Assembly (NCBI GenBank): GCA_005790605.1
Contig: SXUI01000079.1
Location: 1 to 64,000 of the forward strand
Direction: 5' to 3'
Source of the DNA: Planctomycetia bacterium
GTDB lineage: Bacteria > Planctomycetota > Phycisphaerae > Phycisphaerales > SM1A02
DNA length: 64,000 nt
Shown: positions 52,087 through 60,408 of the stretch, piece after piece
Numbering within the stretch: the stretch's first letter is position 1
Layout of the letters: each line of letters opens with the position of its first letter
Translations under genes and position numbers: made by a program
The notes under the pieces: model-generated
The model's database searches: none
Seen by the model: only the letters and a program-made list of their open reading frames with translations
Told to the model about the DNA's origin: nothing

Positions 52087-53502
52087 ATGAGTGAACAACG
52101 CATGGAAATGAAGTCTGATGCCATTTCGACCGCTCGCGCTGCGCCTTGCGCGCAGGTGCTGATCGTCGACGACGAGATCGAGCACGCACACGCAATGGCC
52201 GAATCGCTTCGGCGTCCGGGCCATGTGTGCACGATTGTCCACTCCTTGAAGGAAGCGCAGAACGAACTCCTGCACGGTCACTTCGATGTGATTGTGACCG
52301 ACCTTGTGATGGAGTCGGAGGATTCGGGTTTGCGCGTGCTTGCTCTGGCGAAGGAGCACCAACCTGACGCCGAGACGATCATGGTGACGGCGCACGGTGA
52401 TGTGCCGACGGCGAAGAAGGCGTTGCAGGGCGGGGCGTATGACTTCATCGAGAAGCCGCTCGATCTCGTCGTGCTTCGCAATCTCGTGCATCGAGCTGCG
52501 GAGACTGTTTCGCTTCGCACGCAGAACGCTTCGCTGAAGGGACAAGTGAGCGCGAGCTTTGGTTTCGAAGGGATCATTGGCGAAAGCGCAGCGATTCGTG
52601 CTGTGATTCAGACAGTGCGCCAGATTGCGCCGTCGAATATTCCGGTCCTCGTGACGGGTGAGAGTGGAACGGGCAAGGAACTCGTTGCCGGCGCGATCCA
52701 CCGGCTCTCGCGGCGCGCGCAGCGTAGGCTTGTCACCTTCAATGCAGCGGGGCAGGCGGAGAGTTTGCTCGAGGACCAGTTGTTTGGTCATGTGCGCGGC
52801 GCGTTTACCGGCGCGGATCGCGATCGTGAGGGCGTGTTCGAGTACGCCGACAAGGGCAGCGTGTTTCTCGATGAAATCGGCGACATGACGCTCACCATGC
52901 AGCCGAAGTTACTGCGCGTGTTGGAGACGGGCGATGTCGTAAGGCTTGGCGCCAACGATGCAAAAAAGGTCGATGTTCGACTCGTCTCCGCGACGAATCG
53001 AGACCTGAAGGCGCTCGTGCAAGAAGGTCGATTTCGCGAGGACCTCTATTTCCGATTGAAGGGCGCGGAAGTGCATGTGCCGCCCTTGCGTGATCGTCGC
53101 GACGACATTCCACTTCTTGTGCAACATGCCGTCATGAAGTATTGCGCAGAGATTGGACGCGCGCGGCTCGATGTCACGCAGCCCGCGATGCTCCGACTTG
53201 TCGCGTACGACTGGCCGGGAAACGTGCGAGAACTTTTCAATCTCATGCATCGCCTCTGTGTGATGTGTCAGGGCGAAGCAATTGATGTGCGTGACTTTCC
53301 ACCGGAGATTCGATCGAGCGAGAGTGATTCCGAGTTGCCATCCACCCGTACGCTCGCTGGCGTTGGCCTCGACAAGTTAGAGAAAGAGGCGATTCGGCAG
53401 ACGCTTGCGATGACGAGTGGGAATCGCGAGCTCACTGCACAGATGCTGGGCATCGGCGAGCGCACGCTCTACCGCAAGCTGAAGGAGTACGGGCTTCGGT
53501 GA
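52087..53502 (+). CDS. NtrC-family sigma-54-dependent response regulator
   Basis: A 471-residue regulator: receiver domain (about 20-140; acidic pocket VDDE, phospho-acceptor in VIVTDLVM, lysine in IEKPLD), AAA+ domain (about 160-395; Walker A GESGTGKE, the sigma-54 contact loop GAFTGA, Walker B VFLDEIGDM, arginine fingers in FREDLYFRLKGAEV), and a Fis-type helix-turn-helix (NRELTAQMLGIGERTLYRKLKEYG). All key residues are present, so it should activate sigma-54 promoters when phosphorylated. No sensor kinase is adjacent. A sigma-54 site lies before flgI 10 kb away, but a direct link is not shown. Confidence 0.93.
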   Translation: MSEQRMEMKSDAISTARAAPCAQVLIVDDEIEHAHAMAESLRRPGHVCTIVHSLKEAQNELLHGHFDVIVTDLVMESEDSGLRVLALAKEHQPDAETIMVTAHGDVPTAKKALQGGAYDFIEKPLDLVVLRNLVHRAAETVSLRTQNASLKGQVSASFGFEGIIGESAAIRAVIQTVRQIAPSNIPVLVTGESGTGKELVAGAIHRLSRRAQRRLVTFNAAGQAESLLEDQLFGHVRGAFTGADRDREGVFEYADKGSVFLDEIGDMTLTMQPKLLRVLETGDVVRLGANDAKKVDVRLVSATNRDLKALVQEGRFREDLYFRLKGAEVHVPPLRDRRDDIPLLVQHAVMKYCAEIGRARLDVTQPAMLRLVAYDWPGNVRELFNLMHRLCVMCQGEAIDVRDFPPEIRSSESDSELPSTRTLAGVGLDKLEKEAIRQTLAMTSGNRELTAQMLGIGERTLYRKLKEYGLR

Positions 53503-53528
53503 ACGGAGGTCGATGCGCGGGCGCGTGA

Positions 53529-55334
53529 TTAGTCGCCCGAGCCAGCTCGCCCATGGACCGTGAGCAAGCGTGCCGGTGTCGCTTGTCGTGCTGTCACGCT
53601 GCGGAGGAAGTTTGCAGCTGTGGGGCCGTCTTCGTCGTCGTTTTCGTCCTCGACTCCGTGACCGGCGTCGCCAAGAGCATTGCCGCGAGCATTGCCGCCT
53701 GCATGATTTCGAGCCTCATCGCCCGCGCGCTCGGCGAGTGCTCGCGAGAACGCGATGGCGATACTCGACTCGACCGCCTGTTGTTCATTCATGCGCTGCG
53801 TATCTGAGGCGAGCTCGAGGAAGGGCTGATTCCGCGCGATGCTCTGCACTCGCTGTCCAAGACCACGCGAGAGTTGCACGAGATCGCTACATGCGAGGGA
53901 GGGCAGTGCGCGAATGGCGGCGTGAACGCGGCCGCGACCGTTGTAGACGCCGCTGCGTGCCGACGTGAATCCCTGACGGTCATCGAGCGCAGGGTCGTAG
54001 AAGAGCGCACTTCCGCTTGCGAGCTCGACTTTGTGTCCTGCCGCGCGACCGTACAGCGCTGAAGTTCCCTCAAGGCGAACGAGCGCCGCTGGTGCATAGA
54101 GCGTCGCCTTGGCGACGCTATTCCCGCGAAGCGTCCAGCGCGCGTCGAGAGATGAACTCTCGCTTACGGCATGCGGAAGTGAGTAAAGCATGACGCGCTC
54201 CGCGCCACCGTCCCACGCTGCGTGCCCACTCGCGTCACGACCCTCCGATGCATCCTCTCGGAGCGGGCCTAGGAAGGCGCTGTCCATCTCGACATCGCCG
54301 CCGACATAGACCACGAGGCTGCCCCCCGGCGCGACTTCAATCTCCGAGCCATCGAGCACAAAGTCGTCGCCGATGACCAGAGCAAGTGTTCCTTCGACGA
54401 TGAGGCGCGATCCGCGCTCCATCCGAAAATCAGCGTCCGCTCCGATGGCGATGACTCCGCGCACAGTGACTGAGGCACGCGCAGGGACACGAATGTTCGC
54501 AGGCGCATGCGTCGAACCCTGCACGAGTCCATCGAGCGTGAGTGGAGTCTCAAGTGGAAGGACCTGCACCTCTGGAAGCGTTGGTGGAGCAGGGGCATCG
54601 GGAAGCTTCATCGCATCTGGAATCGCAACGCGTCCATCCGCAAGCGTGAGCAGCGCTGCATCGGGCGTGGATGGCAGTGGTGCGGCGTGCGCAATCACGA
54701 TGTCAACGGCATCTGCGTTTCGACCAATGCGCACTTCGACTGGGTTGAGCGCGCTCGTCGCGACCGCGACTGGCTCATGCAGAACAGCGAGGGGCGACTC
54801 ACTCCAGCGTGCGAGCGCCGCGTCGGGCGCGATGTCGATCGTCGTCGTCGCAAACACTGCGAATTCAGAGAAATCCACATCGGCGAGCGTTGCCGTGTCG
54901 GCAGCCGGTATGCGGCCGACAGCAGTGGCCACCTGTTGCATCGAACCACTCATGCCCGCCACGACGAGCATGAAGGCTCGGGTGAACTGCGAGGCCGGAA
55001 GTTTGGTTTCGAGATCGTAGAGGGTCGCATCCACGCGAGCGCCTTCGATCGCCACGCCGGAGAAAAGCACACCTTGATCTTCTGGTGCCGGCATGACGCC
55101 GGCGTCGAGCATCGCGGTCGCGAGCGCGACGCCACTCTTGGCGGCGTTGCGTGCTTCAGCGGCAACGCGCAACGCGTCCGCGGCCTGCAATGAAGAGTCG
55201 CGCGTCTTGGCGTAGGAGAGTGCGATGACGGATGCAAGGCCGATCGCGATAAGCGCAAAGAGCAGAGCGACGCCTCGCCGAGCACGTGGTTGCTTGCATC
55301 GCGCCACAGGTATGACGGTTTGTGAATAGTTCAT
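53529..55334 (-). CDS. GspK/PilX-like minor pilin-type protein
   Basis: A 601-residue protein with an Arg-rich N-terminus and a pilin-like helix (RRGVALLFALIAIGLASVIALSYAKT), then a large extracytoplasmic part. The first helix and the AALRVAAEARNAAKSGVALATAML stretch recall PilX/GspK-type minor components. Residues about 265-345 have a beta-helix-like pattern (ASVTVRGVIAIGADADFRMERGSRLIVEGTL) similar to the repeated turns in some pilus-tip proteins. It overlaps the upstream pilin-like gene by 4 bases. No classical prepilin glutamate is seen at the +5 position. Confidence 0.65.
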   Translation of the reverse strand: MNYSQTVIPVARCKQPRARRGVALLFALIAIGLASVIALSYAKTRDSSLQAADALRVAAEARNAAKSGVALATAMLDAGVMPAPEDQGVLFSGVAIEGARVDATLYDLETKLPASQFTRAFMLVVAGMSGSMQQVATAVGRIPAADTATLADVDFSEFAVFATTTIDIAPDAALARWSESPLAVLHEPVAVATSALNPVEVRIGRNADAVDIVIAHAAPLPSTPDAALLTLADGRVAIPDAMKLPDAPAPPTLPEVQVLPLETPLTLDGLVQGSTHAPANIRVPARASVTVRGVIAIGADADFRMERGSRLIVEGTLALVIGDDFVLDGSEIEVAPGGSLVVYVGGDVEMDSAFLGPLREDASEGRDASGHAAWDGGAERVMLYSLPHAVSESSSLDARWTLRGNSVAKATLYAPAALVRLEGTSALYGRAAGHKVELASGSALFYDPALDDRQGFTSARSGVYNGRGRVHAAIRALPSLACSDLVQLSRGLGQRVQSIARNQPFLELASDTQRMNEQQAVESSIAIAFSRALAERAGDEARNHAGGNARGNALGDAGHGVEDENDDEDGPTAANFLRSVTARQATPARLLTVHGRAGSGD

Positions 55335-55963
55335 CGCACGGGTACCTCGTGTGCCTCGAACGCGAACGGAAGCGTCAAGATGCGCGAGTGGTGCGCAGCG
55401 TCGGGTGCAAGTTCGAGTAGCACTGTGAAATGCTCGGCGCGCTGTGCCTCACGCGGCAGTTCGAAGCGGCAATCCGCGAGTCCTTCGAAGAGCAACTCTG
55501 ATTGAAGCATCCCTGCGGTCGACTCCTCGTCACGGAACCCGCGCCATCCGTTTTCCGACTCGACCTCGCCATCGCGCCGAGCCATCGCGGATGGTGTTGC
55601 GCGCCGAGACGGATCGGGAAGGTCAAGCCAGAGCGCGCCATGGGTGCGATCGAATCGAAGATAGCCAAGCTCACTCGCGTGTGGCGTCGCGCTCGGGCGG
55701 GAGTCATCGAGCCAAAGCACGAGCGTGCGCTGCGTGGGGGATTCCTCCGTCCCAAGCACGCAGCGCGCGCCCGCTGTGAGTGCATCAACGCGCGTTCGCG
55801 CGAGCGCCGCGAGTACAGATGGGTCGCCGAACTTCGCACGATCATCGAGCGCGCTTGCCGTTGCAGCGAGCACGCCGGCGATGCCGAGTCCGACAAAGAC
55901 CAAGATGGCCAGTGAGAGCAGCAACTCTGCGACCGTGAACGCTGGGCGATGGCGAGCAATCAT
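55331..55963 (-). CDS. GspJ-like pseudopilin
   Basis: A 210-residue prepilin-type protein. The short basic leader MIARHRPA is followed by FTVAELLLSLAILVFVGLGIAGVLAA, with the conserved Phe at +1 and Glu at +5 expected for prepilin peptidase cleavage and methylation. The rest is a soluble beta domain. Context and size fit the J-type minor pseudopilin of type II secretion or a minor type IV pilin. Overlaps the next and previous genes by 4 bases each, so the three are coupled. Confidence 0.75.
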   Translation of the reverse strand: MIARHRPAFTVAELLLSLAILVFVGLGIAGVLAATASALDDRAKFGDPSVLAALARTRVDALTAGARCVLGTEESPTQRTLVLWLDDSRPSATPHASELGYLRFDRTHGALWLDLPDPSRRATPSAMARRDGEVESENGWRGFRDEESTAGMLQSELLFEGLADCRFELPREAQRAEHFTVLLELAPDAAHHSRILTLPFAFEAHEVPVR

Positions 55964-56403
55964 GGATTGCTCCCGTCCGCAACCGGTTCGAGTCGCTCGA
56001 GTGCCGCGAGTGTGTTCCCTTGTGCGTCGGAGACTGTGGCTCGAACGCGTAGGACACGAACGCGCACTTGCTCGCGTCCAAGCGCGAGCGTCTCCGATTG
56101 CGCGGCGAAGGTTGTTGTGCTACCGGAGGGGAGATTGGCGTCGCCCTTCGGGAGCGCTTCGCCGTCGCGAAGGTAGTCATCCCGATCTTGCTCGCTCGCG
56201 CCAAGAAACCGCGAAAGCGCCTCTTCTCCGCGCATCGTCGCTGCCAGCCGGATGCTGGCTTCGTTCCGGCTCTCGTGGGAAGTTGCGAAGAGGTTCAACA
56301 CCGCCACACCAGCGAGCGCGAGCACAAACATCGCCACGAGCGTCTCCATGAGTGAGATCGCGCGGCGCGTCGAGCGACGAATGTGCAGGTCCTTCCGGGG
56401 CAT
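55960..56403 (-). CDS. GspI-like pseudopilin
   Basis: A 147-residue prepilin-type protein: basic leader MPRKDLHIRRSTRRA, then ISLMETLVAMFVLALAGVAVLNLF with Glu at +5 after the likely cleavage site. Its size fits the I-type minor pseudopilin. The ATG at 56403 has GAGGAAG about eight bases upstream; the longer frame to 56475 is rejected. First gene of the three-gene leftward unit. Confidence 0.75.
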   Translation of the reverse strand: MPRKDLHIRRSTRRAISLMETLVAMFVLALAGVAVLNLFATSHESRNEASIRLAATMRGEEALSRFLGASEQDRDDYLRDGEALPKGDANLPSGSTTTFAAQSETLALGREQVRVRVLRVRATVSDAQGNTLAALERLEPVADGSNP

Positions 56404-56594
56404 TCCAACTTCCTCAGCGATGCCCGTGACGATGGGCACCGTGATAGAGAAATCGGATACGGCACTTGCGACCATCGCTCAACCTCGGGTATTCGCCCTG
56501 ATTGCCGCGGTTTCAAGTTCCATCTGTAGCGTTTGCGTGGAGTGTTCAGACGGGTTGCGCGAAGCAGGCAAATGCGTGAGGATTGCGCTTTCTT

Positions 56595-58235
56595 ATGTCG
56601 CGGATTCTGTTTCGCTCGATCCTTCTCGACATTCTCCGGAACTTCCTGCTGACGACGAGCGTGCTCGTCGCCGTGATCGCCTTTGGCGCCGCAATTCGCC
56701 CGATCATCCAGAGTCTCCTCGGTCCCAATGAGCTTCTGCAGTATGTCGCGATGGCGAGTATCCCGATGCTGCAGTTCGCGATTCCGTTCGCGGCGGCGTT
56801 CGCGGGGACGATCGTCTATCAACGACTCGCCGTCGACAATGAAGTGCTCGCGATGAGCGCGTGCGGGTTGAGCTACCGTAAGATCTTGCTCCCCGCGCTG
56901 TTGTTGGGACTTGTGCTCTTCGCCGTCATGATCGTGCTTCTTGATGTCGGTGTCCCGCGCTTCTGGACGGGCATGCGGCAGCTGCTCGCCAACGATGTGA
57001 CGAAGCTCTTCGTGGCGAGCGTGGCGAAGGGCGAATCGCTCAAGATTGGCGATACCCAGCTCTACGCCGATGAAGTTCGCGTGGTCGAGGGACCGCACGC
57101 CAATGGCGCTGAGACGGAGTTACTCCTCGCTGGTGTCGCGGCTGTTGAGATGGGTCCCGATGGGAAGCCAGTGACCGAGTTCACCGCGAAGTTTGCGACG
57201 GTTGATGTGCATCGCCGCGCAGGTTCAAGCTATCTCAAACTCGCGCTCGTTGACGCAATGGGATTTCGCGGCGGCGACAAAGCGCTTATTTACATGCCGT
57301 CTGTCGTTCCAGAGGCAGTTGACCTCGGTCGCGGATTTCGGCCGAGTCCTCGCGGCATGAGCGCACGCGAGTTGTGGCGTTTGTGGAATGACCCCGAGCA
57401 GTACTTGCCCGTGGTCGAGTCGCGGCTTGCATTTGAGAAGGCATACGCAGCTTGTGTCGCTTGGGATTCCATCGCGAGAGATTCGACGGAAGGTGTCGTC
57501 CGGCTCGAGGATGTCACAACGCGCCGCGCCTACGAAATCAAGAATGCCCGCGTACTTCCCGGCGGACTCGCGCCGCGGGATGTTTCGCTTCCACTTGAAC
57601 TGACTGAGTTCGACCGCGGCATCGCCACGCGACGCACGAAGTCCACGAGCGCGGGACTCGAACTCGTTTCCGCCCAACCTGGTGAGCGAGCACTGTTTGA
57701 GTTGCGAGTGAAGGCGAGCGACGTCGAGGATCTTCGTGGCATTGGGGCTGGCGGGCGATGGCCAGGACGCGTCCTGAATCTCGCGCAGGTTGGAAGCACT
57801 CCGCATCCTGCGTTGACCGGAGCGTCCTCGATGCGCATCGACGAGGCAGACACCTTTCGATCGCGACCACTCGCGGACGCTGCGCAAGCGCTCGCCCCGA
57901 ACTTGCAGTCCAAGAGCGAGGCATTGCAGCATGAACTTCAAAAGACGCGCGCGGATGTCTTCGCGCGATGTGTGCAACGACTGAACCAGGCGTGCTCCGC
58001 GCCCTTCGCGCTCTTGCTTGGCGCGGTGCTCGCCGTCCGCATGCGTGGCGCGTTGCCATTGCAGATTTACATGCTTGCCTTCATTCCGGCGATCGCGTGC
58101 ATGCTTTTTATCTCAGGCGGTGAGCAACTCGTGCGCTCTGGCTCGCTCGCATTTGGCGCGCTGGTCGCATCGACAGGAAATCTCATCCTCTTCTCCTTGA
58201 TTACCTACAACTGGAGGCTTCTCGCACAACACTAG
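56595..58235 (+). CDS. lptF: LPS export permease LptF, enlarged
   Basis: A 546-residue YjgP/YjgQ-family permease. Three membrane helices open the protein (SILLDILRNFLLTTSVLVAVIAFG onward), a periplasmic domain follows, and three helices close it (FALLLGAVLAVRM, LQIYMLAFIPAIACMLF, LVASTGNLILFSLITY). E. coli LptF is about 366 residues; the excess is in the periplasmic part, roughly residues 90-460. It would form the LptB2FG extractor with LptG and LptB. GAGGA lies about 12 bases before the ATG; a TTG at 56583 is a weaker alternative. lptG follows by 16 bases. Confidence 0.82.
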   Translation: MSRILFRSILLDILRNFLLTTSVLVAVIAFGAAIRPIIQSLLGPNELLQYVAMASIPMLQFAIPFAAAFAGTIVYQRLAVDNEVLAMSACGLSYRKILLPALLLGLVLFAVMIVLLDVGVPRFWTGMRQLLANDVTKLFVASVAKGESLKIGDTQLYADEVRVVEGPHANGAETELLLAGVAAVEMGPDGKPVTEFTAKFATVDVHRRAGSSYLKLALVDAMGFRGGDKALIYMPSVVPEAVDLGRGFRPSPRGMSARELWRLWNDPEQYLPVVESRLAFEKAYAACVAWDSIARDSTEGVVRLEDVTTRRAYEIKNARVLPGGLAPRDVSLPLELTEFDRGIATRRTKSTSAGLELVSAQPGERALFELRVKASDVEDLRGIGAGGRWPGRVLNLAQVGSTPHPALTGASSMRIDEADTFRSRPLADAAQALAPNLQSKSEALQHELQKTRADVFARCVQRLNQACSAPFALLLGAVLAVRMRGALPLQIYMLAFIPAIACMLFISGGEQLVRSGSLAFGALVASTGNLILFSLITYNWRLLAQH

Positions 58236-58251
58236 TGCGACGAGAATCCTC

Positions 58252-59379
58252 ATGACACTCCTTGACCGATGGATCGCCACGCGATTTCTCGCAAACTTCG
58301 CGGTCCTGTTTCTGATCATGTACCTCTTCGCGGCATCGATTGATGTCATTCTCGAATTGGAGCGATATGTTGGTGCAGCGGAGGCTGCGGTTGAGCAGGG
58401 ACGATTTGGCTCGATGCTGCTCGCGCTGCCGTTGGCCGTGATTGACCTGAACGCGCCGCGTATCTTTCAGTTTTACGCATACATGGTTGGCCTCGTGAGC
58501 GTGGCGGCCGCTGGATTCACGCTCGCGCAGTTCGTGCGAAATCGCGAATTGGTCGCGATCATGTCCGCGGGCGTGTCGCTGCATCGCGTCGCTCTTGCGA
58601 TTCTCGCCGCGGCACTTGGATTGAATCTCTTGCAGCTCGCGAATCAAGAAGTGATGCTTCCTCGCCTCGCGCCAAGACTCGTTCGCGAGCACGACGCGAT
58701 TTTTTCGGATGGTGTCGCGCGCTTCAGCGTGCCGTTGATTGAGGATGCGTCGGGCGCACTGTTTCTTGCGGGCAAGTTTGAACCGCAGACTGAAGAAGCG
58801 ACGGATTTGCTTGTCATCGAGCGAGATGCGGAAGGTCGCGCGACGCGGCGCATCGTCGCCGAGACGGCGAGCTGGGATGCGGAGCGCAAGGGTTGGGTCC
58901 TCGTGGGGGGAACTGCGAGCGGCCGCGCGATTCCCGATGTCCATGCGACGCGCGAGACGCGCATCGACCAGAGTGAGCCGTGCGATTTCTTCGCAACCGA
59001 TGTTTCTCCACGAGAAATCATGTCGCGGCATTTCCGAAGTTACGCCCAACTACTTTCGATCGGGCAACTGAATCAACTCGCGGCTGACGGAGGCATGGAT
59101 GCAAGTACCGCGGCGAGGTTGACCGGCATGCGCTTCGCTGGCGCGTCGGTCAATTTGCTCATGCTCGCGATCTGTTTGCCATTCTTTCTCTTGCGAGTTC
59201 CTCAGACACTGTTGCAAGCCAGCGTCATCTGCGCGGGGGTGGCTGTCCCTGCGATGCTTACGAGTTTCTTCTTGATGTCGGTGCCACTCGCAGGGGTGCC
59301 AGTCATGCTCGGTGTCTTTCTTCCCGTCGCGCTGCTCTTGCCGTTCGCGGCAGCGCGGCTGGGTGCGCTTCGCACCTAG
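58252..59379 (+). CDS. lptG: LPS export permease LptG
   Basis: A 375-residue YjgP/YjgQ-family permease of normal size. It starts TLLDRWIATRFLANFAVLFLIMYLFAASIDV, has a first helix bundle with QFVRNRELVAIMSAGVSLHRV (the cytoplasmic coupling helix that contacts LptB), a periplasmic jellyroll region, and three helices at the end. It pairs with lptF upstream. Which of the two is F or G is by size and order; the family is secure. Confidence 0.87.
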   Translation: MTLLDRWIATRFLANFAVLFLIMYLFAASIDVILELERYVGAAEAAVEQGRFGSMLLALPLAVIDLNAPRIFQFYAYMVGLVSVAAAGFTLAQFVRNRELVAIMSAGVSLHRVALAILAAALGLNLLQLANQEVMLPRLAPRLVREHDAIFSDGVARFSVPLIEDASGALFLAGKFEPQTEEATDLLVIERDAEGRATRRIVAETASWDAERKGWVLVGGTASGRAIPDVHATRETRIDQSEPCDFFATDVSPREIMSRHFRSYAQLLSIGQLNQLAADGGMDASTAARLTGMRFAGASVNLLMLAICLPFFLLRVPQTLLQASVICAGVAVPAMLTSFFLMSVPLAGVPVMLGVFLPVALLLPFAAARLGALRT

Positions 59380-59387
59380 GCGATGTT

Positions 59388-60359
59388 CTACGGCGCCGTT
59401 TGATCGAAGCGTCGATCAAAGATGGTGACGCCGTCGAGTCGAGAAAGCGATCGCGCGAGGCCGTCCATCACCAGGCGCTCTCGGCTCCGGCGCAGCACGC
59501 GCTCGACATCGACTTGGGCTGATTCGAAGGTCACGCCGTCTGGCGGCGTGATGGACACAAGTTCCACGACGAGATACTGCGCGTGATCGAGAATCGGAGG
59601 CGTGCGGCTTCCTGGCGCTTCTAACGCGAAGAGTGCGCGGCGCATGCTCTCGGGCCAACTCGGATCGAGTTGGGCGATGGGCGGGAGCAGTCCGCCCCGA
59701 GGACCGCTCGTATCCGTCGAGAGTTCAGCGGCGAGCTCATTGAATGTGCGGCCCTCGGCAAGCAACGCGAGAAACCGTTCTGCCGTCGCAAGATCGGAGA
59801 GCGCGGCAACGCGCGCGATGCGCTTCGCGCCGTGCATCGTGTCAAAAGTCGCGCGCATCCCAGCGTCATCGATGGCGACATCCCGCGCCGCGAGAAGCCG
59901 AAGCGCAGCGTTGCGCGCGAGCAACGCTGTGAACCGCGCGTCGCCGAGTCCGCGGTTGGCGCGGAGTTTTCGTAGAAGGTCATCCGCCTCGCGTGGATTT
60001 TTCGAGAGAGTTTCGAGAAGAAGTGCGCGTTCGTTCTCACAAAGCGCGTCGGTGACCTCGAGCTGCTGCAGCGCGCATTCTTTCGCGAGGCGAACATCGA
60101 GCACCGCGTCGCGCAATGCTTGGTTTCCGGCTGTTTCGATGAGCGCTGGTTCGAGCGCGTGCAGCGTGATCGTTGCTCCGTCGACGAGCGCGACGAGCGG
60201 GTCTTCGCCGCGTGGTGTAACCGCAGGAGAAATCGTTCCCGAGATCGTTGAGGGCGCGTGTCCAACGCCGTCCGCCCCTCGTTGCGCACATGCTCCGAGC
60301 GCGACCGCGAGCGAGGCGTAGAGCGCGGAGCGAAGCGTGATTCGAGCGCATGACTTCAT
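59388..60359 (-). CDS. PpiC/SurA-like parvulin lipoprotein
   Basis: A 323-residue predicted lipoprotein with lipobox ALGAC near residue 23. The N-terminal half is helical and SurA-like; residues about 180-280 look like a parvulin peptidyl-prolyl isomerase domain (AERFLALLAEGRTFNELAAELSTDTSGPRGGLLPPIAQLDPSWPESMRRALF). Such proteins fold outer-membrane and periplasmic proteins. The catalytic histidine at the start of the parvulin domain is not clear, so activity is uncertain. TACACT on the minus strand ends 8 bases before the ATG. It is convergent with lptG and divergent from the zinc-ribbon gene. Confidence 0.75.
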   Translation of the reverse strand: MKSCARITLRSALYASLAVALGACAQRGADGVGHAPSTISGTISPAVTPRGEDPLVALVDGATITLHALEPALIETAGNQALRDAVLDVRLAKECALQQLEVTDALCENERALLLETLSKNPREADDLLRKLRANRGLGDARFTALLARNAALRLLAARDVAIDDAGMRATFDTMHGAKRIARVAALSDLATAERFLALLAEGRTFNELAAELSTDTSGPRGGLLPPIAQLDPSWPESMRRALFALEAPGSRTPPILDHAQYLVVELVSITPPDGVTFESAQVDVERVLRRSRERLVMDGLARSLSRLDGVTIFDRRFDQTAP

Positions 60360-60367
60360 CGGGTTGG

Positions 60368-60373
60368 AGTGTA
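60368..60373 (-). promoter_or_regulatory. -10-like element of the PpiC-like gene (leaderless)
   Basis: TACACT on the minus strand ends 8 bases before the ATG at 60359. It is one side of a divergent pair; the other is at 60396-60401. Confidence 0.5.
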
Positions 60374-60395
60374 GTTTTTTTGGCAGGTCGTCGTG

Positions 60396-60401
60396 TAACC
60401 T
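60396..60401 (+). promoter_or_regulatory. -10-like element of the zinc-ribbon gene (leaderless)
   Basis: TAACCT ends 7 bases before the GTG at 60409. This supports the GTG over an ATG at 60337, which lies in the divergent gene. Confidence 0.4.
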
Positions 60402-60408
60402 GTCGAAG

